Source: Adiantum capillus-veneris
Lineage: Eukaryota; Streptophyta; Polypodiopsida; Polypodiales; Pteridaceae
Assembly: GCA_014529385.2 (NCBI GenBank)
Contig: CM043952.1
Span: 65,954,370-66,018,369 of the forward strand
Direction of reading: 5' to 3'
Length of the DNA stretch: 64,000 nucleotides
Part shown: in pieces, positions 33,461 through 44,193 of the stretch
How the letters are laid out: each line of letters opens with the position of its first letter
How positions within the stretch are numbered: position 1 is the stretch's first letter
Notes under the pieces: generated by a model
Seen by the model: the letters and a program-made list of their open reading frames with translations, nothing else
What the model was told of the DNA's origin: nothing
Database searches by the model: none
Made by a program: the position numbers and the translations under genes

Positions 33461-33479
33461 ATGTCCACGTGGCACATAG
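33423..33479 (+). repeat. Direct repeat with G-box core
   Basis: GACATGTCCACGTGGCACATAG occurs twice, starting at 33423 and 33458, about 14 bp apart. Each copy holds CCACGTGGC, a plant G-box/ABRE-type core. It sits immediately before the B4 LTR. Confidence 0.7.
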
Positions 33480-34170
33480 TGTCACAAACTACTGATGTGT
33501 CAAGCCATTGAAGAACAGAGCCAACCTACATATCCCCGACCGGGGGGCCTAAACCCTAAGAAGCAGAAGCAACACAAGAAGTTTTACCAATTTATAAAGT
33601 CTTGCCGAGTGGCCTATTTTTAAAGAGGAGTTCCCACCAACTTATGGAACCCCGTCCGATGGGGGCCCAAGCCACTAGAAATAAAGCAAACACGCGCGTA
33701 ATAAGTGCTGACGTAGCAGTTGTACGAACGCCCACGAATCGCGTTGGCAGTGCCACGTGGCCATCCGTACGAAATTCCACGTTCTGCGCTGATGACGTGG
33801 CATGCAATACTCATTTTCCATGCTTTGTTCTGGTTGTTTTTGAATCCAGATGCTTTTAGAACTTGAAGCTTTTCAAGTAACTACTTTTGAGAGGCCAAGG
33901 GCCTTTAAATATGAGCCAAGGGCTCATTCTCTGGCACGCTCCCGCATGGAGGTGCAGAGGATGGAGTGCTGGCGTTGTACCTTGTTCAAGCAATATAAAG
34001 AAATATCGAAAGAGACGCCAAGGTTTGGGGCCAATGCTCTCTTGGGGTGGAACTCCGCCACTCCCCGTCTCGTGTGTCGTGCATCTCTTTCAGTTAAGTT
34101 GTTATTTGAAGTGCTTAAAGTTGTTCAATCTCTTCTTTTCCGTTGGTACATGGTGCCCGTCAACGTGACA
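33480..34170 (+). repeat. Family B LTR (B4 5' LTR)
   Basis: It starts TGTCACAAACTACTGATG and ends CGTCAACGTGACA. It has TTTAAATATGAGCC near 33903 and ATAAAGAAATATCGAAAG near 33995, and lacks the CT microsatellite found in B3. A primer-binding site follows directly. Confidence 0.88.
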
Positions 34171-34171
34171 G

Positions 34172-34183
34172 TGGTATCAGAGC
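34172..34183 (+). other. Primer-binding site of B4
   Basis: TGGTATCAGAGC lies one base after the LTR end, followed by TTCAGGCGTG. Confidence 0.95.
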
Positions 34184-34241
34184 TTCAGGCGTGTGCTTTT
34201 CTAAAAGCATACCGGTCCTACCAAAGAACACACGGAGCAAG

Positions 34242-34476
34242 ATGGCGCTTCAAAGTTTTACTGGAAAATTTATTAAAGAATCTTCGTGTACCGACCCCGG
34301 ACTTGTTAGCAACTCCCACCCTTACTCCATCGCGCATCGGACGCGCTCCCGCCTTCATCCCTCTATCTTACAAGGCATAAGCCATAAGGAATTTAGGATC
34401 ACTTGCACGAGAAGGATCAAAAAAAAACTCGAACCACCATTTTTTTTTCTCAGAGGCATTGCCATGCCGTGGTGGA
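34242..34476 (+). pseudogene. B4 5' open frame (possible gag start), interrupted by MITE
   Basis: The first ATG after the primer-binding site starts MALQSFTGKFIKESSCTDPG. I do not recognise the protein. It does not resemble the B1/B2 gag start. The frame runs into the MITE at 34478. Sequence after the MITE (35222-35510) continues the interrupted region without coding homology. Confidence 0.35.
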
Positions 34477-34477
34477 T

Positions 34478-35212
34478 CATAGTTACCCGGAACGCGGAAC
34501 GGGAACGGCGACGGGATCCCCGCGGAACGGGGGAACGGCTAGGGGTCCGGAACGGGAACGACGCGGAACAGGAGGTTAAAAAACACCCAAATAGTGCATT
34601 TTTTAGCTCCTTGTGTTTAAATACAAGGAGTATTAGAGTGCTTTGACTCTAATACTCACAAAAAACTCGTTTTGAAGACCATTCAACCTTGCTATGACTA
34701 GATGAAGATGAGAGAGAGAGAGAGAGAGCTTGAGAGAGTGAGAGGGAGAGACTCGAGAGAGTGAGAGGGAGAGGGAGAGATTTGAGAGAGTGGGAGGGAG
34801 AGGAAGAGAGCTTGAAGGCTTGAAGCCTTGAGCCTTGAGAGAGTGAGTCTTGAGAGGGAGAGATCTTGAGAGTGTGAGAGGGAGAGAGCTTGACCCTTGA
34901 GGATTAGCTTGTGGAGAGAAAGGGGGAGGGGGGTGCATTTTATGAGTCCTTGAGGCCTTGCACACTTTAAAAAGAAGCCCAAACATTTACTTCAATTTTT
35001 CCAATTTTTGCCAAATTTGTTTGTAGCCGTTGGCCGTTCCAGGGGCATTTCGGAACATTTCGGAGGCGTTCCAGAACGTTCCGGAACGGCCATTCCGGTT
35101 TGCACTGGCCACCTGGAACGTCAGACGTTCCAGGACGTTTCGGAACGTTCGGGAAGGGAACTGCCCCCCGGAACGGCGGAACGGGGGCTAGGAGGCGTTC
35201 CCCGGTAACTCT
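34478..35212. mobile_element. Mutator-like MITE, 735 bp
   Basis: It is flanked by a perfect 9-bp duplication GTGGTGGAT (34469-34477 and 35213-35221), the size typical of the Mutator superfamily. The ends are inverted: ATAGTTACCCGGAACGC on the left and, read from the right, AGAGTTACCGGGGAACGC. Both termini are dense in GGAACG/CGTTCC. The middle (34710-34915) is a GA-rich minisatellite built around CTTGAGAGAGTGAGAGGGAG. There is no transposase, so it is non-autonomous. Confidence 0.75.
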
Positions 35213-35510
35213 GTGGTGGATGTCTATAGCTACAACACACACTCCAAGGACTTGGCAAGCTTTCAAGAAGAAAACAAATAGCCCGAAGTTACATGCTTTC
35301 TCACATCTTCCTTCGGAGTGCAGCTTCTAGTAGTGTGGGTTATACTTAAATGCTTGCCACAAAAACCCTAGCAGATTACAACTTGCAGTCTTTGGATATC
35401 TCTCAGTAGGTGTCTCTTCTCAAGCTGATAACCTTCACGGTCCAGTGTGATTGGTATATCTTGGGGCTACCGTCACAGACACGGGAACACTGTCTGTCGA
35501 GGCTTGTTTC

Positions 35511-35583
35511 GTCTATTCAATGTTGCTGCACAGACTTTTAGCACTTCAATAACAACTAAACTAAAAGAGAGAGAGCACACGTG
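35511..35583 (-). repeat. Inverted family B LTR fragment
   Basis: AGACTTTTAGCACTTCAATA onward is the reverse complement of the end of the B3 LTR (about 32025-32070), including the start of its CT tract (here GAGAGAGAG). It joins directly to family A gag, marking a rearrangement breakpoint. Confidence 0.75.
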
Positions 35584-37118
35584 GGAGCTCAAGGTGCGGT
35601 TTATGCCACCTCAGTACCTCACACGATTGCAGGACAATTGGCACGCTCTCAAGCATAATGGTATGCCAGTGATGTCTTTCTCTAATAGTGTTTTGCAGCT
35701 CGGCACTCAGTTCCGCAAATCGGATGCGGAGCACAAGGAGGCCATCCTTAATAGATTGGACGAGTATCTCAAGTTTGATGTGGAGGTACTTGATCCAATC
35801 GATCTCAACAAGGCGGTAGCGATTGCTCTCGCACAGGAGATGAAGCACAATAAGGGAAAGCCTAAGGAGAACAAGACGTCTCAAGCAACCTCTCAGACTT
35901 CTCAGAACCCGCAGAATGGTAAGAACAGTAAGAATGGTAAGAATGGTAACTCTTCTAGCCCATCTTCCTCTAATTCTTTGGAAAAGAACTCTCAAAATGA
36001 ATCTAAGGGTAAAGCTAAAGCACCTACAAAACCTAAGCTAACCTCGGATGAAAAAGCTACACAAGGAATTATAGGAGGGTACATAACGGCTGAAGAACAA
36101 GTGATTTATGCTAAGGAAGATAGATGTTATCGATGTCACGTCAAGGGTCACATTAAGAAGGCTTGTCCTAAGACAGCACCACCTAAAGAACCAAAGGCAC
36201 CCACAACAATCACAAGCACCCTAATGAACCAAGCTGAATCTTCTCATGTCTCTGACACCCACATTGATGAGTTTCTCATGAAGTGTTATGGGCATGTGAA
36301 GGGTCAGCGTTTTATCATATTGTTTGATCTATGCAGTATGCATGATGTGATTAGTGCCTCTCTTGTTGAGAGAGCCCACCTAGAGGTTAGTCAGAAATCT
36401 CCTCTCGAGGTTTCTGGCTTCGCTCCCGGTATGGACTCTCATCACGAAAGAGTGCCTTGATGTGTTGTTTACAGTTCAACAAGCTGCTTTCCGTAGAAAA
36501 TTTCTCGTGTCTCCTCTTTCAGGATGTGATATGCTTTTGGGCATTAGATGGTTTCGTGAGCATAACCCTCTCATTGATTGAGAGGCCAACACTCTCACAT
36601 TAAATGCCAAGACTGACTCCCCCATCATCATTCGTGACGAGGAAGGTCTGCATTCTTTGCCTCTCATTTCTCATGTGCAGGTAAAGCGTGAATTACGACG
36701 AGGAGCACAAGCGGCATTCATCTATGCTGCTCCAGTTTCCCAGAGCATTCAGACTCCAAACAAGTATTCAGATTTGTTTACCAGGTTTAAGCATCTCTTT
36801 TTGCAGGATGATCTTCCACCCCGTCTCCCGCCCGAGCGGCAAGAGGACCATCGCATCGAGCTTGTGGAGGGGACACAGCTTGTGAGTAAGGCTCCCTACC
36901 GTTTGAACACGACACAGGAGGAAGAGTCACGGAGTTGGTGGCCAGAAGATTCATACGTCCTAGTGTAAGTCCTTTTGCTGCTCCTATTTTGTTTGTTCGC
37001 AAGAAGAATGGTTCGTCTCGTTTGTGTGTTGATTACAGGGCTTTGAACAAGATGACCGTCAAGCCGATGCCTCGCATTGAGTATATTCTTGATAGGCTCA
37101 ATGGGGCAAAGGTTTTCA
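35584..37118 (+). pseudogene. Family A gag C-terminus, protease and RT start
   Basis: It encodes RFMPPQYLTRLQDNWHALK, a Lys/Asn/Ser-rich linker, and the zinc knuckle CYRCHVKGHIKKAC (about 36125-36166). The protease follows with LFDLCSMHDVISASLVERA (D-L-C instead of D-S/T-G) and CDMLLGIRWF. After a frameshift near 36440 and a stop at 36579 the RT begins: LPPERQEDHRIELVEG, then after another shift [20 protein letters not shown] and [11 protein letters not shown] homology ends at 37118. Unlike A3, this copy shows that family A once had RT downstream of the protease. Confidence 0.85.
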
Positions 37119-37545
37119 GCAAGGTAATATATAAGAAAACAAGGGCTAGCATCATTTGGCAGAAGAGCAAGGAGAACACAAGCACAAGTGCAACAGGTTC
37201 CCTCTCTCTCTCAGGCAAGATCCCCCCCCCCCCCCCCCCCCTAGGTTGGCGTTTTTCCCAAGCTACATCAGCGTTTTCAGCCCTGCCCTTGGGCGATTTC
37301 AGCAACGTTTCCACAAGAGATTGCAGCCTGCATTTGGTGCTTCCAATAGCATTGTTTGCATCAACGATTACAGCCTCAGCCAACGTTTTTAACAGCAGCC
37401 CACTCAGTGTTTTTTGGACAGCAATTTCAGAGATTTTAGCCATCTGCACACAGCGTTTTCTCAGGCCTTGGACATCGTCAGTACCAGCGTTTTTCAATGC
37501 CAGCAAGCTAGCGTTTTCAACGACAGAATCAGTGTTTTTTCAAGG
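37119..37545 (+). repeat. Target LTR of family A, left part
   Basis: It begins at the TATA region (AATATATAAG) and shares CTAGCATCATTTGGCAGAAG with A1 (about 5270). It contains a C21 run near 37221 and many GCGTTTT motifs. It is cut at CAAGG (37541-37545) by A3 and continues at 43268. The U3 part is missing. Confidence 0.8.
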
Positions 37546-38743
37546 TGTAAGATGCAGCGGAATAAATATTAGAACTTTGCTCAAGATGAGTGCTCCGAAT
37601 TGTGCTTAAGGTTTCTTTTGTTCTTATGGAAGGGAGAGCCTTCCGTTCCTTTAGTGAGATAGTGCAATGGACACAAACAAAGTGAATGGACACAGTGAAT
37701 GGAAGTGCATGAGACTGAGAGATAGAGAAGAGAATACGACATCAGAGACGTTGTAAAACCCTCCGAAGGCCCCACTCTCTATGGCGAGAGCGATCTACTT
37801 ATGATTGCACAATTCTCTACAATGCTTGGACTTGCCGACAATATCGACGACGATGAGGACGACGACAAAACGGGCTGAAATCTGAAAACTCTAAGGGCTG
37901 AAATCTGCAAATCTTTATCTGTTGAATTCTGACTCTATGTCGGTGACGATGTCGATAGCGATGGTACGACGACGACGCGCTGAAAACGCAGATGCTGAAA
38001 TCGGGCTTGCAAACTTCGATGGATCCCACCGTGCGACGAGGAACTGCTGCGGGAAGGTGAGATCTGCGAGGTTTGGGGGTTGTTCTACTCTATCTAAGGG
38101 CTGAAAACTGAAAACGCTGGTCCTATGGCTAATTCTGTCGCGATGATCTGCAAAAACGCTAAGATTGTTCTGCAAACCTAAAACGCTAGGGCTGTTTCTT
38201 GTCCTGCTGCAAAAACGCTACGGAATCTGCAAAGTCTGAAGTCGCTAAGCTGATGCAGAAGCAAAACGCTAGGCTGATCCGAGTCTTTGTCCAAAACCGC
38301 TAGCCAGTCCGCTATGAAGCAATAACGCTAGGCTACTCGGGGGTGTCCTGCTGAGAAGTTGCCTGTTGAGCAAGGTGCTCATGCTGCCTCTTCTGCCAGA
38401 AAGTGCTGGCGCTAGGTTTTTATTTATACAAACTTAGCAAATTGCCCTACCTACTTTCCAACAAAAGTCACTTAAAAATAATAGGTGAAAAATGTCAAAA
38501 ATAGGGAAAATAGATCTATGCACTGTAAAAATGCTACTGATGGGATCTGATTGGAATCTGATGGTCATGTTGTGTGCAACCAGAGGATATGCATCTAATC
38601 TAAGTGTCTGGATATGCACGGTCTGCAAATAGACTCATAAAAGTGTCAGATCACTTCCTATTTAAGACTGACTTGATTGAACTGACTCTGATCATGTTGT
38701 AGCTTGTCCACGAACACATTAGGGTTGGATGTGTCACGTGATA
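37546..38743 (-). repeat. A3 3' LTR
   Basis: 1,198 bp, on the minus strand from TATCACGTGACACATCC (38743) to GCATCTTACA (37546). It starts TA where the 5' LTR of the same element starts TG. The inner hairpin near 37628 has one mispaired position (C opposite A). Confidence 0.92.
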
Positions 38744-38755
38744 TCCCCTCCTTTT
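38744..38755 (-). other. A3 polypurine tract
   Basis: The minus strand reads AAAAGGAGGGGA directly before the 3' LTR. It is the expected plus-strand primer site. Confidence 0.85.
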
Positions 38756-39522
38756 CAAAGTGAGGTAATAATACCGAGCTGTATGGCGTCGAGGGAGATC
38801 GCCAACAGCGTCTGGATGAATCTTGGAAAGGACTCTTCGTCAGCCCACTCCGATGCGTGGGTCATGCGATACTTAAACTTCATAAAGGTCTGCAACGCTT
38901 GCTTCTTTGGGCCGCGCCGAAAGCGACACAAAGTCTCATGTGGCTCCTTCGATGCTTCAACTTCGTCTAGAGTCGTGCTTCTTCCGTCTTCAAGAATCTC
39001 CACGACTGAAAATTCCTGAAACCACTTCCAACACAAAAACATGAACATACCCATTCCATGTAAAGTGAGTGGAAAAAATTTTGTCTTTCTCAAAGACTGT
39101 GCATGCAATGTAGATGAACAAAGAGACAGAGAGCTAACCCGTTCACCACACACACGCAAACAATGAAATCGAATCTTTCTCTTCTACTCTAAAGCAATCA
39201 ACTGCGGCAATTCACAACGGAAATGCCCATGCTTGGTGCTCATGTTGTCATGTGCTCTTTCTACAACTGTGTCGTGCCAAGCAAGAGACATGGAATGTGA
39301 CTTCCTTGAATGCATACTTTTCAGCTTTTCATGAAAAATCCGCATACATCCGTACTCATTCATGAGTGAAACGTGCTCAACGTATAATATGTCATGCCTA
39401 GGAAAAGGGATCACATAAAGACGCTGACTAAAATACAGAAACAATCACGAATGAGACACTCGAACAATGCGTGCTGACGAATCATTCGAACACATAGTAC
39501 TTCCTCTAAATGTTCTTTGGAC
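38756..39522 (-). pseudogene. A3 conserved 3' tail, chromodomain-like segment
   Basis: The minus-strand frame 39159-38755 encodes VVEILEDGRSTTLDEVEASK and KFKYRMTHASEWADEESFPR. The spacing of an I-L start, a hydrophobic-Lys-Phe strand and a Trp followed by acidic residues resembles a chromodomain, but this is tentative. Homologous tails lie at 6858-7683 and partly at 45480-45730. The segment between the tail and the upstream frame (39160-39522) also encodes the conserved FLYFSQRLYVIPFPRHD. Confidence 0.55.
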
Positions 39523-40437
39523 CTAGGCTCGAGAGCCAAGTTCTTCGTGATTGATCGAATCTACAATGAGGTTAGCGTCGCTAGAAAAAGTAGCCACTAA
39601 CTCATCAATCTTGTGAACAATCACATCTTCTTCATGCAAATCATCATGCTTGTGAGAAATCACATCTTGATCATGCAAATCAACATGCTTGTCATTGCCA
39701 TCCAAATCATCGTGCTCATCATTATCATTCAAATCATCATGCTTATCATCATGCAAATCATGTGTACCATGCTTTGGAGGAGACGAGACCGAGAGAGTCT
39801 CCTTCTCCTGAATCCGTTCAATCTTCGCTTGCATATTAGAAATGAGAGATGGAGAATGAACAACTTGCTCTCCACAAATGACAATGGGAGAGTTACTTTT
39901 GGCATTGAAAGTGAACGTATTTTCAACCCAATCAATGAGAGGGTTATGCTCACAAAACCATCGAATGCCCAAAATCATATCACATCCTGATAGAGGAGAG
40001 ACTAAAAATTTTCTACGGAAAGCAGCTTGTTGAACTGTAAACAACACATCAAGGCACTCTTTCGTGATGAGAGAGTCCATACCGGGAGCGAAGTCAGAAA
40101 CCTCAAAAGGCGATTTCTGACTAACCTCTAGGTGGGCTCTCTCAACAAGAGAGGGACTGATCACGTCATGCATACTACCTGGGTCAAACAATATGACAAA
40201 ACGTTGCCCCGTCATATGACTATAACATTTAATGAGAGACTCATCAATGGGAGGGTCACGAGAAACTTGGGACACACTCGTGTTGTCATTGATTGCATTG
40301 ACAAAGGAAGTGGGTTCTGTGGATTCTTTAGATTCATTAGAGTCAAGCTTAGGACATGTTCTTTTTATGTGACCCTTAATGTGACAATGAAAACAACGAC
40401 CTTCCTTAGAATAAGTGCTTTGATCTTCCGACGACAT
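39523..40437 (-). pseudogene. A3 zinc knuckle, protease and His/Asp-rich region
   Basis: An open frame of 304 codons. The zinc knuckle CFHCHIKGHIKRTC is at residues 17-30. The protease has VILFDPGSMHDVISPSLVER (D-P-G-S at the active site, a variant seen in plant Ty3 proteases) and CDMILGIRWFCEHNPLIDW. It is followed by about 70 residues rich in His and Asp (DLHDDKHDDLNDND, VDLHDQDVISHKHDDLHEED) and by IDELVATFSSDANLIVDSIN. The stop is at 39523. The His/Asp region is shared with A4. Confidence 0.85.
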
Positions 40438-40460
40438 GTATCCTCCTAAAATTCCTTGTG

Positions 40461-41644
40461 CTACCTTTTCATCTGGAGTGAGCTTAGGTTTAGCAATTGT
40501 GTTAGCCTTACCCTGGGTTCATTTTGAGAGTTCTTTTCTGAGAGACTATTGGAAGATTGGTTAGAAGAGTTACTGTTCTTACCATTCTTACCGTTCTGAG
40601 GGTTCTGAGAGGTACTTGTGGAAGTCTTGTTTTCCTTGGGCTTTCCCTTGTTGTGCTTCATCTCCTGTGCGAGAGCAATCGCTACCGCCTTGTTGAGATC
40701 GATTGGATCGAGCACCTCGACATCATACTTGATATACTCGTCCAATCCGTAAAGGAATGCCTCTTTGCGCTCATCATCCGACTTGCGTAATTGGGTACCT
40801 AGCTGCAAAAGACGATTAGAGAAAGACATAACTGGCATACCATTTTGCTTGAGAGCGTACCAATCGTCCTTCAATCGTGCGAGGTACTGAGGTGGCATAA
40901 ACCGGCCTTGAGCTTGGCTTGGAAATCAGTCCAATTAAAGGAAAGGGGCATGAATTCGTCGGCTTCCTCTAGGTGCACGACTAACTGTGCCTCTTGCCAT
41001 GCGTGGTACCAATTGATGGCATCACCGGCAAGGTACATAACTGCTGTCAAAACCTTGCTATTTCCTCTCTTCTTAGTTGTCGCAAAATAAGCATTAAATT
41101 GATGCAACCAAGAATGAATAACCGTAGCATCCATCTTACCATCATACTTACTGAACTGGATCTTCTCTGTGACTAGGTTGTTGGAGTCCGAATCTTGGCT
41201 TGCGCCACTTGAGGAACTACCAACATCTTTGGTTGGCTCGGACTTCGAAGCGAGAACCTGTCGAACCAATTCTTGAGTGCGGAGGTCCCTCTGAACCTCA
41301 CGATCGGCCTCCAAGGCCGCTCGTCTTGCTTCGGCTTCCTCCTTTCTTTCTGCTTTTCTTTCCTTTCGTGCATCGCGCTCGCGTTCCAAAGCAATGCGAG
41401 TAGCTTCTTGTTGTTCTGCTTTTCTTTCTAGTAGTGCCATCGCAACGCGAGTCGTTTCTTGTTGTTGTGCCATCATCTCCAACATCGACTTGACCATCGC
41501 CTCCATAGAATTTGGTACAACTCGTGGCGTAGATGCGGAGGGGGGAGGGTCGGAAAAACCTCCTGGTGGGGAAATTTCTTCGTCGCCTCTCTCATGCTCA
41601 TCACCTCCAAGCAAAGTATTCATTCCGCTTCGAGTGATAACCAT
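40461..41644 (-). pseudogene. A3 gag
   Basis: It starts at ATG 41644 (MVITRSGMNTLLGGDEHERG) with a Pro-rich segment, then a long Arg/Lys/Glu/Ala-rich coiled coil (about residues 70-125), then the capsid core with TVIHSWLHQFNAYFATTKKR, INWYHAWQEAQLVVHLEEAD and NWTDFQAKLK. A one-base deletion near 40900 shifts it to MPPQYLARLKDDWYALKQNG and KYDVEVLDPIDLNKAVAIAL (frame 40898-40461). A second shift leads into the zinc knuckle frame. Confidence 0.88.
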
Positions 41645-42107
41645 ACACTATGATCTTGGGTTCTTAAGTTCACGAGGAACTTGGGTCCTTGTGGGTCTTG
41701 GGTTCTTGGGTTCTTGAGGGTCTTGAGTTCTTGGGTTCTTGAGGGTCTTGAGTTCTTGAGGTTCTTTTTTTGCTTGCAATCTGTGTTAGAGAGGATCTTC
41801 TCTTCACCCAAGTTCTGCTCTTTTCCGCGGGCGCACCCCTTGGCGGCCTTGCGCTCACACCAAGGTGCTTTTTCCCACCTCCGTCGATTGGCCGGCCGCT
41901 AAGTGCACGGTCCGCTCTCAATGAGTGAAAAGAGGCACAAGGGAAAGCTAGACAAGCCCTTCTTTCTTGGGTTTCCTGTCACTCTTCAAAAACAAGATTA
42001 GGAATCGACACGCCCAAGAGGACTTGGGTTCGTGCGACCTCAACAAGCCAAAAAAAAAATATGGTTCTTATGGTTCTTTCCTTGAGTGATACAGAACACT
42101 GTCAAAA

Positions 42108-42119
42108 GCTATGATACCA
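42108..42119 (-). other. A3 primer-binding site
   Basis: The minus strand reads TGGTATCATAGC, one mismatch from the initiator-Met tRNA site, one base inside the LTR end at 42121. The leader (42107-41645) carries the AAGAACC-rich stretch in minus orientation. Confidence 0.88.
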
Positions 42120-42120
42120 A

Positions 42121-43262
42121 TGTAAGGTGCAGCGGAAGTGAATGTTAGAACTTTGCTCAAGATGAGTGCTCCGAACTATGCTCAAGGTTCCATTTGTTCT
42201 TATGGAAGGAATGAAAGTGAATGAGACTGAGAGATAGAGAAGAGAATACAACACCAGAGACGTTGTAAAATCCTCCTCCGAAGGCCCCACTCTCCATGGC
42301 GAGAGTGGTCTACTTATGATTGCACAATTCTCTACAATGCTTGGACTTGCCGACGATGTCGACGACGACGAGACGGGCTGAAATCTGAAAACTCTAAGGG
42401 CTGAAATCTGCAAATCTTTATCTGCTGAATTCTGACTCTATGTCGGTGACGATGTCGATGGCGAAGGTACAACGACGACGTGCTGAAAACGCAGATGCTG
42501 AAATCTGTGTTTTCCAGGCTGAAACTGCAAACTTCGATGGATCCCACCGTGCGACGAGGAGCTGTTGTGGGAAGGTGAGATCTGCGAGGTTTGGAGGTTG
42601 TTCTGCTGTGTCTAAGGGCTGAAAACTGAAAACGCTGGTCCTATGGCTGATTCTGTCCCGATGATCTCCAAAAACGCTGAGATTGTTCTGCAAAAAAAAA
42701 ACGCTAGGGCTATTTCCTGTCCTGCTACAAAAACGCTAGGGAATCTGCAGAGTCTGAGGTCGCCAAGCTCAGGCAGAAGCAAAACGCTAGGCTGATCTGA
42801 GTCTTTGTCCAAAAACGCTATCCAGTCCGCTGTGGAGCAAAAACGCTAGGCTACTCGGGGGTGTTCTGCTGAGAAGTTGAGTGTTGAGCAAGGTGCTCCT
42901 GCTGCCTCTTCTACCAGAAAGTGCTAGCGCTAGGATTTTATTTATACAAACTTAGCAAAATTACCCTACCTACTTTCCAACAAAAGTCACTTAAAAATAA
43001 TAAGTGAAAAATGTCAAAAATAGGGAAAATAGGTCTATGCACTGTAAAAATGCTACTGATGAGATCTGACTGGAATCTGATGGTCATGTTGTGTGCAACC
43101 AGAGGATATGCATCTAATCTAAGTGTCTGGACATGCACCGTCTGCGAACAGACTCACAAAAGTACCAGATCACTTCCTATTCTAGACTGGCTTGACTGAA
43201 CTGAACCATGATCATGCTGTAGCTTGTCCACGGACACATAGGGTTGGATGTGTCACGTGACA
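42121..43262 (-). repeat. A3 5' LTR
   Basis: 1,142 bp, on the minus strand TGTCACGTGACACATCC to CTGCACCTTACA. The first 12 bases form a perfect palindrome with a G-box core. It is shorter than its partner LTR, partly because the ...CTCTCCCTTCC hairpin region near 42205 is deleted. Confidence 0.93.
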
Positions 43263-43267
43263 CAAGG

Positions 43268-43689
43268 GCTGCGAAGGCGGCGTTTATAGTCAGCAAAAGC
43301 AACGCTTGAAGATGGCCAAATTAGCATTTCCAATCAGCCGCATAAGCAGTAGCAGTAGATAGCGATTCAAGGCGTCACCGTCGTCCCCACACATTTGCAC
43401 CATAGTTCTCAAGTTTGCATCAGAGTCTTGTACCAGTTTGTGCAATCAATAGTAGACCACTCTCGCCATTGAGAGTGGGGCCTTCGGAGGAGGGTTTTAC
43501 AATGTCATGGTGTCGTATTCTCTTCTCTCTCTATCTCTCACTCTCAGCATCTTCACGCACGCTGTTTATTCACTTGCACTCTCATTAAGGGTATGGAAGG
43601 CTCTCCCTTCCATAAGTAAAAGGAACTTTGAGCACGATCGGATCACTCATTCTAAGAAAGAACAACATTCACCTCCGTTGCACCTTACA
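43268..43689 (+). repeat. Target LTR of family A, right part
   Basis: It continues the LTR interrupted at 37545. It carries the hairpins CCACTCTC..GAGAGTGG (about 43457-43478) and TATGGAAGG..CCTTCCATA (about 43588-43610) and ends GTTGCACCTTACA. The following bases (CAAATTAAG) are not a primer-binding site, so this is a solo or 3' LTR. Positions 43690-43929 show nothing I can assign with confidence. Confidence 0.8.
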
Positions 43690-43929
43690 CAAATTAAGTT
43701 CCAAGATCAATTAACTTGGACTCATAAACACGATCTTGAGAATTTGCTAAGCCAACACAAACTCATCATAAACAAGAGAGATGTAATGTAAAATAAACTT
43801 GTCTTTATTCGTTCATGAAATGAGCTTTAAGTAGCTCTACAACCTTGCACAACTGTATGTGGGATTCCTTCTCTTCACTCCTTGACTCATATTCTAGGAC
43901 AAAGCTCACACTTTACATGCACTTGAGGT

Positions 43930-44026
43930 ATTGCATGTGTGTACATTCCATTACGCAATCAAAAGCAAATACCACATCGGCAACGGTGTGCGGGGCCCTT
44001 GAGAGGGTTGGTTGGGACCCCTTCAT

Positions 44027-44088
<62 letters not shown>

Positions 44089-44123
44089 AAAGTAAAAGGA
44101 ACCATCATTCAAGCTAAAAGCAA

Positions 44124-44193
<70 letters not shown>

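Larger units (their letters stand above)
37546..43262 (-). mobile_element. A3: family A element with both LTRs and TSD CAAGG
   Basis: Minus strand: 5' LTR 43262-42121, primer-binding site, leader, gag, zinc knuckle and protease, a His/Asp-rich segment, a conserved tail, a polypurine tract and 3' LTR 38743-37546. The flanks are CAAGG on both sides (37541-37545, 43263-43267). The internal part is only about 3.4 kb because RT, RNase H and integrase are absent, so it is non-autonomous. Confidence 0.93.

Noticed and set aside
37221-37241. C21 run as a functional element
   Set aside because: Homopolymer C runs occur at the same LTR position with different lengths (C8 near 26627, C10 near 28327), consistent with slippage or sequencing error.
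39540-39790. CRISPR-like array from the regularly repeated CATCATGC words
   Set aside because: The words are degenerate, lack uniform spacers, and lie in frame with a retrotransposon protein in a plant genome.
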